Source: Nocardiopsaceae bacterium (GTDB lineage Bacteria; Actinomycetota; Actinomycetes; Streptosporangiales; Streptosporangiaceae). Taken from it: a stretch of DNA of 11,025 nucleotides. The stretch spans positions 1 to 11,025 of the forward strand of contig JAIRTY010000331.1 of assembly GCA_031254715.1 (NCBI GenBank), given 5' to 3'. The translations under genes and the position numbers were made by a program. Below, in pieces: positions 2,689-10,070 of this stretch; positions within the stretch are counted from its first letter, which is position 1, and each line of letters starts with the position of its first letter. A model generated the notes under the pieces. It had not been told where the DNA came from. It ran no database searches and was given only the letters and a program-made list of their open reading frames with translations.

Positions 2689-2919
2689 CCGGGACTTAGC
2701 GCTCACGCTGCGAAAACGGCCCGCCGGAAATCGGCTGTCCCGGATGCCCCGGGCCCTACTCGGAGCCAGCCTTCCCGGTGCGATGGCAAGCCGTTACTTC
2801 GCCTTGATCACGAAACCAGGCCGATGGCCGCGCCCCATCTCGGGAAGGCATTGATAACTGAATACGGCGCACCTCCCGGTGCGCAGGCGCACGGATACTT
2901 CGCGGTTCGAGCCGCCTGC
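2689..2919. other. Gap between the tRNA array and the membrane protein gene
   Basis: No gene is recognisable in these 231 nt. A 5-bp hairpin CCCGG/CCGGG lies near 2738-2752 without a T-tract, so no convincing intrinsic terminator for the array is seen. GCGCACC (2867-2873) pairs perfectly with GGTGCGC (2878-2884) around TCCC; this 7-bp hairpin lies downstream of the minus-strand gene that ends at 2920 and could help end its transcript, again without a clear U-run. Confidence 0.5.
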
Positions 2920-3456
2920 TCAGCCGGGCTCGGCCGGATTCTGGGGGCGCCGGTTGCGCGCGACCGCCCGCAGCAGCGGCCGGGCGGCGAACAGGGAGCC
3001 CGCGACCGCGCTACCGCAGATCCCGAGGTCGACCGAGATCCGGCCCTGGCGAGCCCAGTACACGTCCTTCAGGTCCAGCAGCAGCGCGAACTCGTCGACC
3101 ACCAGCGCCAGCCCTGATCCGTAGCTGAGTGCCACCAGGGGGTGGCGGCGGTGCCGGTCATCTCCGCGGACCGCGATGGCCCCCACCCCGGCGAGCAGCC
3201 CGATGCCCCACAGGTAGTGGTGCACGTGCTCGCCGCCGAAGCTGAGGTTGCGGAACGGCCCCAGGCCGGCCCGGATGCTGTAGGTAACGCCGCGCACTGC
3301 CGCGAACGTGCCGGTGAACGCGAGCCAGCTCAGCAGCGCGCTCCGCCCGCCCGGGTCGAGATCCTCGTGGTACGCGGTGCGTACCGCCCGCCCCAGCGGC
3401 GGCACGGACTCAGTCACAACCGGCACCTTACCCAGCGGCGTGCCCCGCATCTCCAT
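2920..3456 (-). CDS. Small integral membrane protein of unknown function
   Basis: A 178-residue reading starting at the ATG at 3454-3456; start choice is uncertain (ATG at 3448-3450 and GTG codons further in are alternatives, and none has a strong ribosome site). Four hydrophobic segments are visible at about 39-60, 80-97, 106-128 and 140-165, so it should sit in the cytoplasmic membrane. Between the first two lies a striking GGEHVHHY motif (74-81), and the third helix ends in DEFALLLDLKDVYW. Clustered His and acidic residues at membrane edges could bind a metal or take part in catalysis, but that is inference. I recall similar actinobacterial membrane proteins annotated only as hypothetical. 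Its frame runs open far upstream through glgB by composition alone; that extension is not real. It diverges from the TSUP gene. Confidence 0.72.
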   Translation of the reverse strand: MEMRGTPLGKVPVVTESVPPLGRAVRTAYHEDLDPGGRSALLSWLAFTGTFAAVRGVTYSIRAGLGPFRNLSFGGEHVHHYLWGIGLLAGVGAIAVRGDDRHRRHPLVALSYGSGLALVVDEFALLLDLKDVYWARQGRISVDLGICGSAVAGSLFAARPLLRAVARNRRPQNPAEPG

Positions 3457-3560
3457 GATCGCGGTGAAACGGGCGGCTACGCACCCTCCCGATCCCACAC
3501 GATCATGAAAAAGGGGCGGGATGCCGGGGGGCGCGGGGCCGGAGGGAGTGGCCGGCTTGC

Positions 3561-3605
3561 CGGTGGCTGAACGGCCGGTAGCTGAACGGGCGGTAGCTGA
3601 ACGGG
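3561..3605 (+). repeat. Three tandem 15-bp repeats
   Basis: The unit CGGTAGCTGAACGGG occurs at 3576-3590 and 3591-3605 identically, and at 3561-3575 with two changes. The array lies in the 192-nt region between the divergent membrane protein gene and the TSUP gene, 44 nt before the TSUP start. It could be a regulator-binding array or replication slippage. Confidence 0.75.
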
Positions 3606-3648
3606 CTGAGGGTGGGGTGCGCCACAGCCGGTTCGGGGGTCCCGGTGG

Positions 3649-4413
3649 TTGGATCGCTGGGTGACGCTCGGCGAGGCGGCAGCGCTGCTGGCGGCAGGCG
3701 TGGCAGCGGGCATCACCAGCACGGTCGCCAGCCTGGCCTCGCTGGTCTCCTACCCGGTGCTGCTGGCGCTGGGCCTGCCCCCGCTCAGCGCGAACGTCAC
3801 CAACACGGTGTCGCTGCTGTTCACGGGCGCGGGCGCGGCGGCCGGCTCCCGCCCGGAACTGGCCGGGCAGGGCCGCCTCGCCCTCCGGCTCGGAGCGGTC
3901 ACGGCAGCGGGCGGCGCCGCCGGGGCGGCCCTGCTGCTCGGGACACCCGCCAGCGCATTCGAACGGGCGGCCCCGGTGCTGATCGGGCTTGCCTCGGCGG
4001 TGCTGCTGCTGCAACCGCAACGGCGCCTGCTCTCTCACCGCCAGGCGCACGGCCGGAGCCCGCTGCTGCTGGTGGTGCTGTTCGCGGTCGCCATCTACGT
4101 GGGGTACTTCGGGGCGGCGGGCGGCATCCTGCTGCTCGCGGTGCTCGTCCATCTGATCGACCAGTCGATCGTCCGCAACAACGCCCTGAAGAACGTCATC
4201 AACGGGTTCGCGAACGGCGTGGCCGCGATCGCGTTCGCGGTGGCCGGGCCCGTGGAGTGGGCGGCCGTCCCGCCGCTGGCGGCCGGCTTCCTCATCGGCG
4301 GCTGGTGCGGGCCTGCGCTGGTCCGGCGGCTGCCGGGGGACACGCTCCGGGTCATCGTGGGGGTCGCCGGGCTGGGCGTCGCCGGCTGGCTGGCCTGGCA
4401 GACCTACCGCTGA
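3649..4413 (+). CDS. TSUP family permease (TauE/SafE-like)
   Basis: A 254-residue, highly hydrophobic protein with about seven to eight membrane helices in two similar halves. The first half carries the family-type pattern of a Gly-rich helix, SYPVLLALGLPPLSANVTNT (about residues 34-53), and the second half carries GYFGAAGGILLLAVL (about 147-161) and NALKNVINGFANG. This is typical of PF01925 permeases, which export or import sulfite, sulfoacetate or other small organosulfur or carboxylate anions; the substrate here cannot be told. The start is taken as TTG at 3649, with a GGGGG-rich ribosome site about 8 nt upstream; GTG at 3661 is an alternative that loses four residues. It converges on glgB with 62 nt between stops, so it is not part of that operon. 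Confidence 0.88.
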   Translation: MDRWVTLGEAAALLAAGVAAGITSTVASLASLVSYPVLLALGLPPLSANVTNTVSLLFTGAGAAAGSRPELAGQGRLALRLGAVTAAGGAAGAALLLGTPASAFERAAPVLIGLASAVLLLQPQRRLLSHRQAHGRSPLLLVVLFAVAIYVGYFGAAGGILLLAVLVHLIDQSIVRNNALKNVINGFANGVAAIAFAVAGPVEWAAVPPLAAGFLIGGWCGPALVRRLPGDTLRVIVGVAGLGVAGWLAWQTYR

Positions 4414-4475
4414 CGGGCGCGGCCGGGTTCCAGGGCTCACCCGTAGCCCAGGCTCGCCCCGTACCACCGGGACTC
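4414..4475. other. Convergent intergenic region
   Basis: The 62 nt between the TSUP stop and the glgB stop hold one small hairpin, GGGCT (4433-4437) with AGCCC (4445-4449). There is no T-tract on either strand, so a bidirectional intrinsic terminator is not convincing. Confidence 0.35.
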
Positions 4476-6794
4476 TCAGCCAGGCACCAGCCAGAGCACC
4501 GCCAGCGGCGGCACGGTGACCACGGCCGAGGCCGGCCTGCCGTGGCACGGCTCCGGCACGGCCTCCACCTGCCCGAGATTGCCGACCCCGCTCCCGCCGT
4601 AGTCGTACGCGTCGGTGTTGATGAGTTCCCGCCACGGCCCGGCCTGCGGCAGCCCCAGCCGGTAATTGGTGTGCGGCTCGCCGGAGAAGTTGGCGATGCA
4701 CGCGAGGACGTTGGCCGACGGCTCCTGCGCCGCGGGCCCGGCCGGGTCGCCGTCGCCGCTGAACCGCAGGAACGAGATCACGTTGCCGGCGGCGTCGTTG
4801 GCGTCGATCCAGCCGAAGCCCGCCGGGGAGGAATCGAGCCGCCACAGCGCAGGCGCATCCCGGTAGGCCCGGTTCAGGTCGGTCACCAGCCGCTGGACGC
4901 CCGAGTGATGCTCGTCCCCGAGCACCCACCAGTCCGGCCCCCGGTCGTGCGACCACTCGCCGGGCTGGCCGAACTCCGCCCCCATGAACAGCAGTTGCTT
5001 GCCCGGGTGCGCCCACATGTAGGCGAGCAGGGACCGCAGCCCGGCGAACCGGCGCCAGTCGTCGCCGGGCATCTTGCCCAGCAGCGAGCCCTTGCCATGG
5101 ACCACTTCGTCGTGCGACAGCGGCAGCACGAAGTTCTCGCTGAAGGCATACATCAGCGAGAACGTGATCTCGTTGTGGTGGTAGTGCCGGAACACCGCGT
5201 CGTGCGCCAGATAGTTCAGCGTGTCGTGCATCCAGCCCAGGTTCCACTTGAAGCCAAACCCGAGCCCTCCCACGTGCACCGGCTGGGTCACGCCCGGCCA
5301 GGCGGTGGATTCCTCCGCGACCATCATGATCCCGGGGACCTTCCGGTAGCAGGTGGCGTTCACCTCGCGCAGGAACGAGACCGCGTCGGTGTTCTCGCGG
5401 CCGCCCTCGGCGTTCGGCGTCCACTCGCCCGGCTGGCGCGAGTAGTCCAGGTACAGCATGGAGGCCACGGCGTCCACCCGGAGCCCGTCGGCGTGGAACT
5501 CCTGCAGCCAGAACAGCGCGTTGGCGACCAGGAAGTTGCGGACCTCCGGGCGGCCGTAGTCGAAGATGAGGGTGCCCCAGTCCGGATGCTCGCCTCGGCG
5601 GGGGTCGGCGTGCTCGTACAACGGGGTGCCGTCGAAACGCGCCAGCGCCCACTCATCCCGCGGGAAGTGGGCGGGCACCCAGTCGAGGATGACCCCGATC
5701 CCGGCCTGGTGCAGCCGGTCGACCAGGTACCGGAAGTCGTCCGGGGTGCCCAGCCGGGAGGTGGGCGCGAAGTACGAGGTGACCTGGTATCCCCAGGACC
5801 CGGCGAACGGGTGCTCGGCGACCGGCATCAACTCCACGTGGGTGAAGCCCAGCTCGGTCACGTAGCTGGTGAGGTCGTCGGCGAGCTGCCGGTAACTGCG
5901 GCCTGGCCGCCACGAGCCGAGGTGCACCTCGTACACGCTGACCGGCTCGCTCACCTGGCGGCCCGGGGCGCGGGCGGCCAGCCAGTCATCGTCGCCCCAC
6001 TGGTAGTCCGAGGTGTACACCACGGACGCGGTCGCCGGCGGGGTCTCGGCGCGGGCCGCCATCGGGTCGGCCTTCTCCCGCCACTGCCCGTCCGGCCCCA
6101 GGATCAGGTACTTGTACCGGGTGCCGTCACCGGCTCCCGGCACGAACAGCTCCCACACGCCCGCCCCGCCGAGCGAGCGCATCGGGTGGCCGCTGCCGTC
6201 CCAGTGGTTGAAATCGCCGGCCACCCGCACCCCGCGGGCGTTCGGCGCCCAGACCGCGAACGAGGTCCCGGTGACGTTGCGCATCCGCCGCACATGCGCG
6301 CCGAGCACCTGCCAGAGCTCCTCGTGCCGGCCCTCGCCGATCAGGTGCAGATCGACCTCGCCCAGTGTGGGCAGGTGCCGGTAGGGGTCGTCGGCGGTGA
6401 CCTCCGGCGATCCGTTGCCGTCCGCCGGGTAGGTGACGGCCAGCCGGTAGTCAGGCGCGGTTCCGGCCGGCAGCAGGGCCTCGAACACCCCGCCGTGGAC
6501 GTGCTGAGCCGGGATCCGGCGGTCATCGGGGAGCACCACCGTCACGGTCCGGGCGAGCGGCCGGAGGGCGCGGACCGCCAGCCCGCCCGGCGTCTCGTGG
6601 GCGCCGAGCACGGAGTGCGGGTCGTGGTGGGCCCCGCCGGCGATCCGGTCGATCTCGTCCCGGTTCAGTGCGGTTGGCGCCGGAGCAGTGTTAGCCCGGG
6701 GGGCCACGGCGGCGTCCCGGGGGATACCCCCGGACCCCGATGGCCGGGCGCCCCCAGCGGGGGAGCCGCCGGGGCGGCCTGGCTGATCAGGCAT
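4476..6794 (-). CDS. glgB: 1,4-alpha-glucan branching enzyme GlgB
   Basis: A 772-residue GH13 enzyme that cuts alpha-1,4-glucan and reattaches the piece by an alpha-1,6 bond, giving branched glycogen in the cytoplasm. The first 45 or so residues are Pro/Gly/Ala-rich and probably disordered. Then come the GlgB N1 domain (GGAHHDPHSVLGAH, about 53-66), the CBM48 domain (VRVAGDFNHWDG, about 189-200), the catalytic barrel and a C-terminal beta domain. Catalytic residues are visible: nucleophile D441 in GLRVDAV, acid/base E494 in MMVAEEST, and D562 in LPLSHDEVVHGKGS. Length fits the two-N-domain GlgB type. The ATG at 6792-6794 overlaps the mak stop by 8 nt and has GGAG 10 nt upstream, indicating translational coupling; a TTG two codons earlier is less likely. 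Last gene of the operon. Confidence 0.97.
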   Translation of the reverse strand: MPDQPGRPGGSPAGGARPSGSGGIPRDAAVAPRANTAPAPTALNRDEIDRIAGGAHHDPHSVLGAHETPGGLAVRALRPLARTVTVVLPDDRRIPAQHVHGGVFEALLPAGTAPDYRLAVTYPADGNGSPEVTADDPYRHLPTLGEVDLHLIGEGRHEELWQVLGAHVRRMRNVTGTSFAVWAPNARGVRVAGDFNHWDGSGHPMRSLGGAGVWELFVPGAGDGTRYKYLILGPDGQWREKADPMAARAETPPATASVVYTSDYQWGDDDWLAARAPGRQVSEPVSVYEVHLGSWRPGRSYRQLADDLTSYVTELGFTHVELMPVAEHPFAGSWGYQVTSYFAPTSRLGTPDDFRYLVDRLHQAGIGVILDWVPAHFPRDEWALARFDGTPLYEHADPRRGEHPDWGTLIFDYGRPEVRNFLVANALFWLQEFHADGLRVDAVASMLYLDYSRQPGEWTPNAEGGRENTDAVSFLREVNATCYRKVPGIMMVAEESTAWPGVTQPVHVGGLGFGFKWNLGWMHDTLNYLAHDAVFRHYHHNEITFSLMYAFSENFVLPLSHDEVVHGKGSLLGKMPGDDWRRFAGLRSLLAYMWAHPGKQLLFMGAEFGQPGEWSHDRGPDWWVLGDEHHSGVQRLVTDLNRAYRDAPALWRLDSSPAGFGWIDANDAAGNVISFLRFSGDGDPAGPAAQEPSANVLACIANFSGEPHTNYRLGLPQAGPWRELINTDAYDYGGSGVGNLGQVEAVPEPCHGRPASAVVTVPPLAVLWLVPG

Positions 6795-8124
6795 CGTCAA
6801 GTGACTCCAGGGGGATCGATAGCCAGGATGGCCGGTTCCTGGCCTCGTACATCACCTCGTACACGGCCTTGTCCAGGGTCAGCGCGCGCAGCAGGGTGGC
6901 GTGGCCGGCCGGGTCGGGCCCGCCGGCCTCGGCATACCCGGCGCAGAAGGCGGCCTGGTTGCGGTGCGCCCAGTCGCGGGCGGCATCCCGCAGCCGGGGC
7001 GCCGGGTCGGCGCTGAGCAGCTGCTGCCAGGCCGCGTATTCGAAGGAGCGCAGCATGCCGGCCACGTCCTTGAGCACGGGGTGGCGCCCCAGCCGCTCGG
7101 CCAGCGGCCGGGCGGGCTCGCCCTCGAAATCGATGATCACCCAGCCGTGGTCGGTGCGCATCACCTGGCCGAGGTGGTAGTCGCCGTGCACCCGCTGCAC
7201 GGTCAGCGGGGCGTCCAGCTTGGCCAGGTCGGAGAATGCCGCGGCCAGCAGGCCGGCCCGGGGGGCCAGCTCAGGCACGTTTGCGACGGCCTCGTCCAGC
7301 CGGGCCCGCATCTGGCCGGCCAGGTCCGCGGCGGCTGAGGCCGGCAGTTCCTCGGTCCCGAATGCCTCGGCCAGGGTGCGGTGCACCTCAGCGGTGGCGC
7401 CGCCGAGCCGATGCGCCTCGCCGGCGAAGTCGCCGCCGGCGCTGGCGGCGCTGGCCGCCTCGCCAGCGAAATAGTCGCGCACGCTGGTCGCGGCCATTGA
7501 CCAGCCGTCGGTCGCGGTCCGCAGGTAGGCGGAAAGGATGGCGAGCACGGTGGGGGTGCCGGTCACCGGCATCTCGATCCACCCGAGCGGCCCGGCGATG
7601 TGCCGCGAGCCGAGCCGGGCCAGCGCCCTGGTGACCTCCAGGTCGGGGTTGGGACCCGGGGTGAGCTTGCGGAACACCTTGAGGATGCTGGCCTCGCCGA
7701 ACACCAGGCTGGTGTTGCTCTGCTCGCCGGTGAGCGCGAGGCTGTCGAGGTCCGTCTCGATCTGCGCGCCGCTCTGGCGGGCGAACCGGAGCGGCCCGGC
7801 CGAGCCGCCGGCCGCGATCCCGGCCAGCAGCAACCGGGTGAGGTCGTGGTCGTGCAGCGCGTCGTAGGCGGTCAGCCCCCCGCCGGCGGGCCCGATGACC
7901 GCATGCTCCAGCCGCTCGGGGAGGTCGGAACGCAGCCCCACCAGCACCTGGTAGGCCGCGGCGCTCGCGCCCTGCGAGACCGAGACGATCAGGTGCCGGA
8001 GGGCGGGGTCGCCGTCGGCGATGGCCGTGTCGGCGGTTACCGTGAGGTCACCGATGCCGACCCCCTTGCCGGCGAACCACCGCTGGGCGGGCAGCCAGGC
8101 GGCCAGGGTTTCCTCGAATGTCAT
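6787..8124 (-). CDS. mak: Maltokinase (Mak/Pep2)
   Basis: A 445-residue kinase that uses ATP to turn maltose into maltose 1-phosphate, the donor for GlgE. It has the fold of aminoglycoside-phosphotransferase-like kinases. Visible features are the N-terminal cap motif LPAQRWFAGKG (about 11-21), the loop GEQSNTS (133-139), a Lys in ILKVF (about 149), the catalytic loop VHGDYHLGQ with D315, and the metal-binding DFEGEP (332-337). Length is typical for a free-standing maltokinase; in many actinobacteria it is fused to TreS, but here it is separate. The start is set at ATG 8122-8124 because the cap domain then begins at the usual place; an in-frame GTG at 8157 would add 11 residues. It lies 112 nt after treS and overlaps glgB by 8 nt. 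Confidence 0.95.
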   Translation of the reverse strand: MTFEETLAAWLPAQRWFAGKGVGIGDLTVTADTAIADGDPALRHLIVSVSQGASAAAYQVLVGLRSDLPERLEHAVIGPAGGGLTAYDALHDHDLTRLLLAGIAAGGSAGPLRFARQSGAQIETDLDSLALTGEQSNTSLVFGEASILKVFRKLTPGPNPDLEVTRALARLGSRHIAGPLGWIEMPVTGTPTVLAILSAYLRTATDGWSMAATSVRDYFAGEAASAASAGGDFAGEAHRLGGATAEVHRTLAEAFGTEELPASAAADLAGQMRARLDEAVANVPELAPRAGLLAAAFSDLAKLDAPLTVQRVHGDYHLGQVMRTDHGWVIIDFEGEPARPLAERLGRHPVLKDVAGMLRSFEYAAWQQLLSADPAPRLRDAARDWAHRNQAAFCAGYAEAGGPDPAGHATLLRALTLDKAVYEVMYEARNRPSWLSIPLESLDDA

Positions 8125-8236
8125 GAGTGCGGTATTACCCCATTTCGCCGTGATCACCGGGAAGCGGCAGCGTTCCGCGGCGTGGCGCTTCGCCGCGCCG
8201 GAGGCGCGCCAGCGGGCACAGCGTCACCTTCATCGG
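8125..8236 (-). other. treS-mak intergenic spacer with hairpin
   Basis: These 112 nt are the longest internal gap of the glg operon. GCGCC (8195-8199) pairs with GGCGC (8203-8207) around GGA, within a generally palindromic GC-rich stretch. No U-run follows on the minus strand, so it may stabilise or process the mRNA rather than end it. Confidence 0.35.
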
Positions 8237-10036
8237 TCAATGGCCTCCCAGGTCCTCCCGGGGCGGCGGGAGCTGAAACCAGTAGAACCCGTGGCCGGGC
8301 AGCGTGAGCAGGTAGCTCAGCTCGCCGATGGGAGGGAACGTCACCCCGCCCATGCACTCGATCGGGGTGACCCCCATGAACCGGCGCAGGTCCAGCTCCA
8401 CCGGCTGCGGGAACCGGGACAGGTTGTTCACGCACAGGATGCGGTCCCCGGCGACGGCCCCGTCCGGCGGGGGATCCTCGTACTCCCGGACGAACGCCAG
8501 CACGCTGGGGTTGGACGACGACAGCTCCGCGTATCCGCCGAGGCCGAACACCGGGTGCCGCTGGCGGATCTCGATCATGCGCCGGGTCCAGTGCAGCAGT
8601 GAGTCGGAGTTACGGAGCTGGGCTTCCACGTTGAGGGCCTGGAACCCGTAGGTGGGGTCCATGTTGACCTGGGTGTAGAGCTGCTGCGGGTCGGCGGCGG
8701 AGAAGCCAGCGTTGCGGTCCGGGGTCCACTGCATGGGGGTGCGGACCCCGTCCCGGTCGCCGAGCCAGATGTTGTCGCCCATCCCGATCTCGTCGCCGTA
8801 GTAGAGCACCGGTGACCCGGGCAGCGACAGCAGCAGCGCGGTGAACAGCTCGAGCTGGTTGCGGTCGTTGTCCAGCAGCGGGGCGAGCCGGCGCCGGATG
8901 CCGATGTTCGCCTTCATGCGCGGGTCTTTCGCGTACTCGGTGTACATGTAGTCCCGCTCGTCGTCGGCGACCATTTCCAGCGTCAGCTCGTCGTGGTTGC
9001 GCAGGAATATGCCCCACTGGCACCGCTCAGGGATGGGCGGCGTCTGCGCCAGGATCTCAGAAACGGGGTACCGCTGCTCGCGCCGCACCGCCATGAAAAT
9101 CCGGGGCATCAGCGGGAAATGGAACGCCATATGACATTCATCGCCCCCGGTGGCCGGGTCGCCGAAGTACTCCACCACGTCCGCGGGCCACTGGTTGGCC
9201 TCGGCCAGCAGCACCCGGTCGGGGTAGAGCCGGTCCACCTCCGCCCTGATCCGCTTCAGGTATTCGTGGGTCTCCTTGAGATTCTCGCAGTTCGTCCCTT
9301 CCCGTTCATACAGATAGGGAACGGCATCCAGCCGGAAACCGTCGATACCGAGGTCTAGCCAGAACCGCAGGACTTCCAGCATTGCCTCCTGGACGTCCGG
9401 ATTCTCATAGTTGAGGTCCGGCTGATGGGAAAAGAACCGGTGCCAGTAGTACTGGCCGCGCACCGGGTCATAGGTCCAGTTGGACTGCTCGGTGTCCACG
9501 AAGATGATCCGCGCGTCCTGGTACTTCTCGTCGGTCTCTGACCACACGTAGAAGTCCCCGTAGGGCCCGTCCGGGTCGGTCCGGGAGGCCTGGAACCACG
9601 GATGCTGGTCGCTGGTGTGGTTCATCACCAGGTCGGCGACCACCCGCATGCCGCGCGAGTGGGCACCGTCCACCAGCTCCACGAAGTCCCCGATCACCCC
9701 GAACTCCGGCAGCACGGTCATGAAGTCCGAGATGTCATAGCCGCCGTCCCGCAGCGGGGAGGCGTAGATGGGCAGCAGCCAGATGCAGTCGATGCCAAGC
9801 CACTGCAGGTAGTCGAGGCGCTCGGTGAGACCGCGCAGGTCTCCTATGCCGTCGCCGTTCGTGTCGTGGAATCCGCGGACGAGCACCTCGTAGAAGACCG
9901 CGCGCTTGTACCACTCAGGGTCGCGCGGCTTCTCGAAGCTGAACGAGTCGGGGATGGGCTCGGCCGGCTGGGCCGCGAACCCGAGCGGGCGCGCGGTTTT
10001 GGGCAGTGTGGGCTGGCCCGGGAACTGGTCAGGCAC
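8237..10036 (-). CDS. treS: Trehalose synthase TreS (maltose alpha-D-glucosyltransferase)
   Basis: A 599-residue GH13 enzyme that interconverts trehalose and maltose within one active site; in this operon it supplies maltose to Mak. The start motif region WYKRAVFYEVLVRGFHDTNGDGIGD (about 42-66) and NH-T-SDQHPWF are characteristic of TreS. Catalytic residues are D237 in GFRLDAVPYLYE, E279 in VLLAEANQ, and D349 in FLRNHDE; GDEIGMGDNIWLGDRDGVRTPMQW (about 414-437) is also typical. Length fits stand-alone TreS. The GTG start at 10034-10036 has a strong AGGAG ribosome site six bases upstream. It begins 34 nt after the glgE stop. Confidence 0.97.
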   Translation of the reverse strand: MPDQFPGQPTLPKTARPLGFAAQPAEPIPDSFSFEKPRDPEWYKRAVFYEVLVRGFHDTNGDGIGDLRGLTERLDYLQWLGIDCIWLLPIYASPLRDGGYDISDFMTVLPEFGVIGDFVELVDGAHSRGMRVVADLVMNHTSDQHPWFQASRTDPDGPYGDFYVWSETDEKYQDARIIFVDTEQSNWTYDPVRGQYYWHRFFSHQPDLNYENPDVQEAMLEVLRFWLDLGIDGFRLDAVPYLYEREGTNCENLKETHEYLKRIRAEVDRLYPDRVLLAEANQWPADVVEYFGDPATGGDECHMAFHFPLMPRIFMAVRREQRYPVSEILAQTPPIPERCQWGIFLRNHDELTLEMVADDERDYMYTEYAKDPRMKANIGIRRRLAPLLDNDRNQLELFTALLLSLPGSPVLYYGDEIGMGDNIWLGDRDGVRTPMQWTPDRNAGFSAADPQQLYTQVNMDPTYGFQALNVEAQLRNSDSLLHWTRRMIEIRQRHPVFGLGGYAELSSSNPSVLAFVREYEDPPPDGAVAGDRILCVNNLSRFPQPVELDLRRFMGVTPIECMGGVTFPPIGELSYLLTLPGHGFYWFQLPPPREDLGGH

Positions 10037-10042
10037 TGGTGT

Positions 10043-10047
10043 CTCCT
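10043..10047 (-). promoter_or_regulatory. Ribosome binding site of treS
   Basis: AGGAG on the minus strand, six bases before the GTG at 10036. It is the clearest ribosome site of the operon and fixes the treS start despite the non-ATG codon. Confidence 0.8.
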
Positions 10048-10070
10048 GCGGCGTGCTGTGCTACTTCCTG

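Noticed and set aside
137..2706. Many open frames over the tRNA array, notably minus-strand frames rich in GxEPG and ESNP motifs (for example 642-1502) and plus-strand 2245-3117
   Set aside because: The repeated motifs are simply translations of the antisense T-arm (GGTTCGANTCC). The frames span intact tRNA genes and have no ribosome sites or domain character.
2895..2916. A T-arm-like GCGG-TTCGAGC-CGCC sequence downstream of the array
   Set aside because: No acceptor, anticodon or D-arm is found upstream, so it is probably chance.
2920..5652. A 910-codon minus-strand open frame
   Set aside because: Only its last 178 codons are a plausible gene; the rest is the shadow of the TSUP and glgB genes in a GC-rich genome and shows low-complexity Arg/Ala/Gly/Pro sequence.
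3612..7016. An 1134-codon plus-strand open frame
   Set aside because: It runs antisense to glgB, whose domains and catalytic residues are intact, and is caused by lack of stops in GC-rich DNA.
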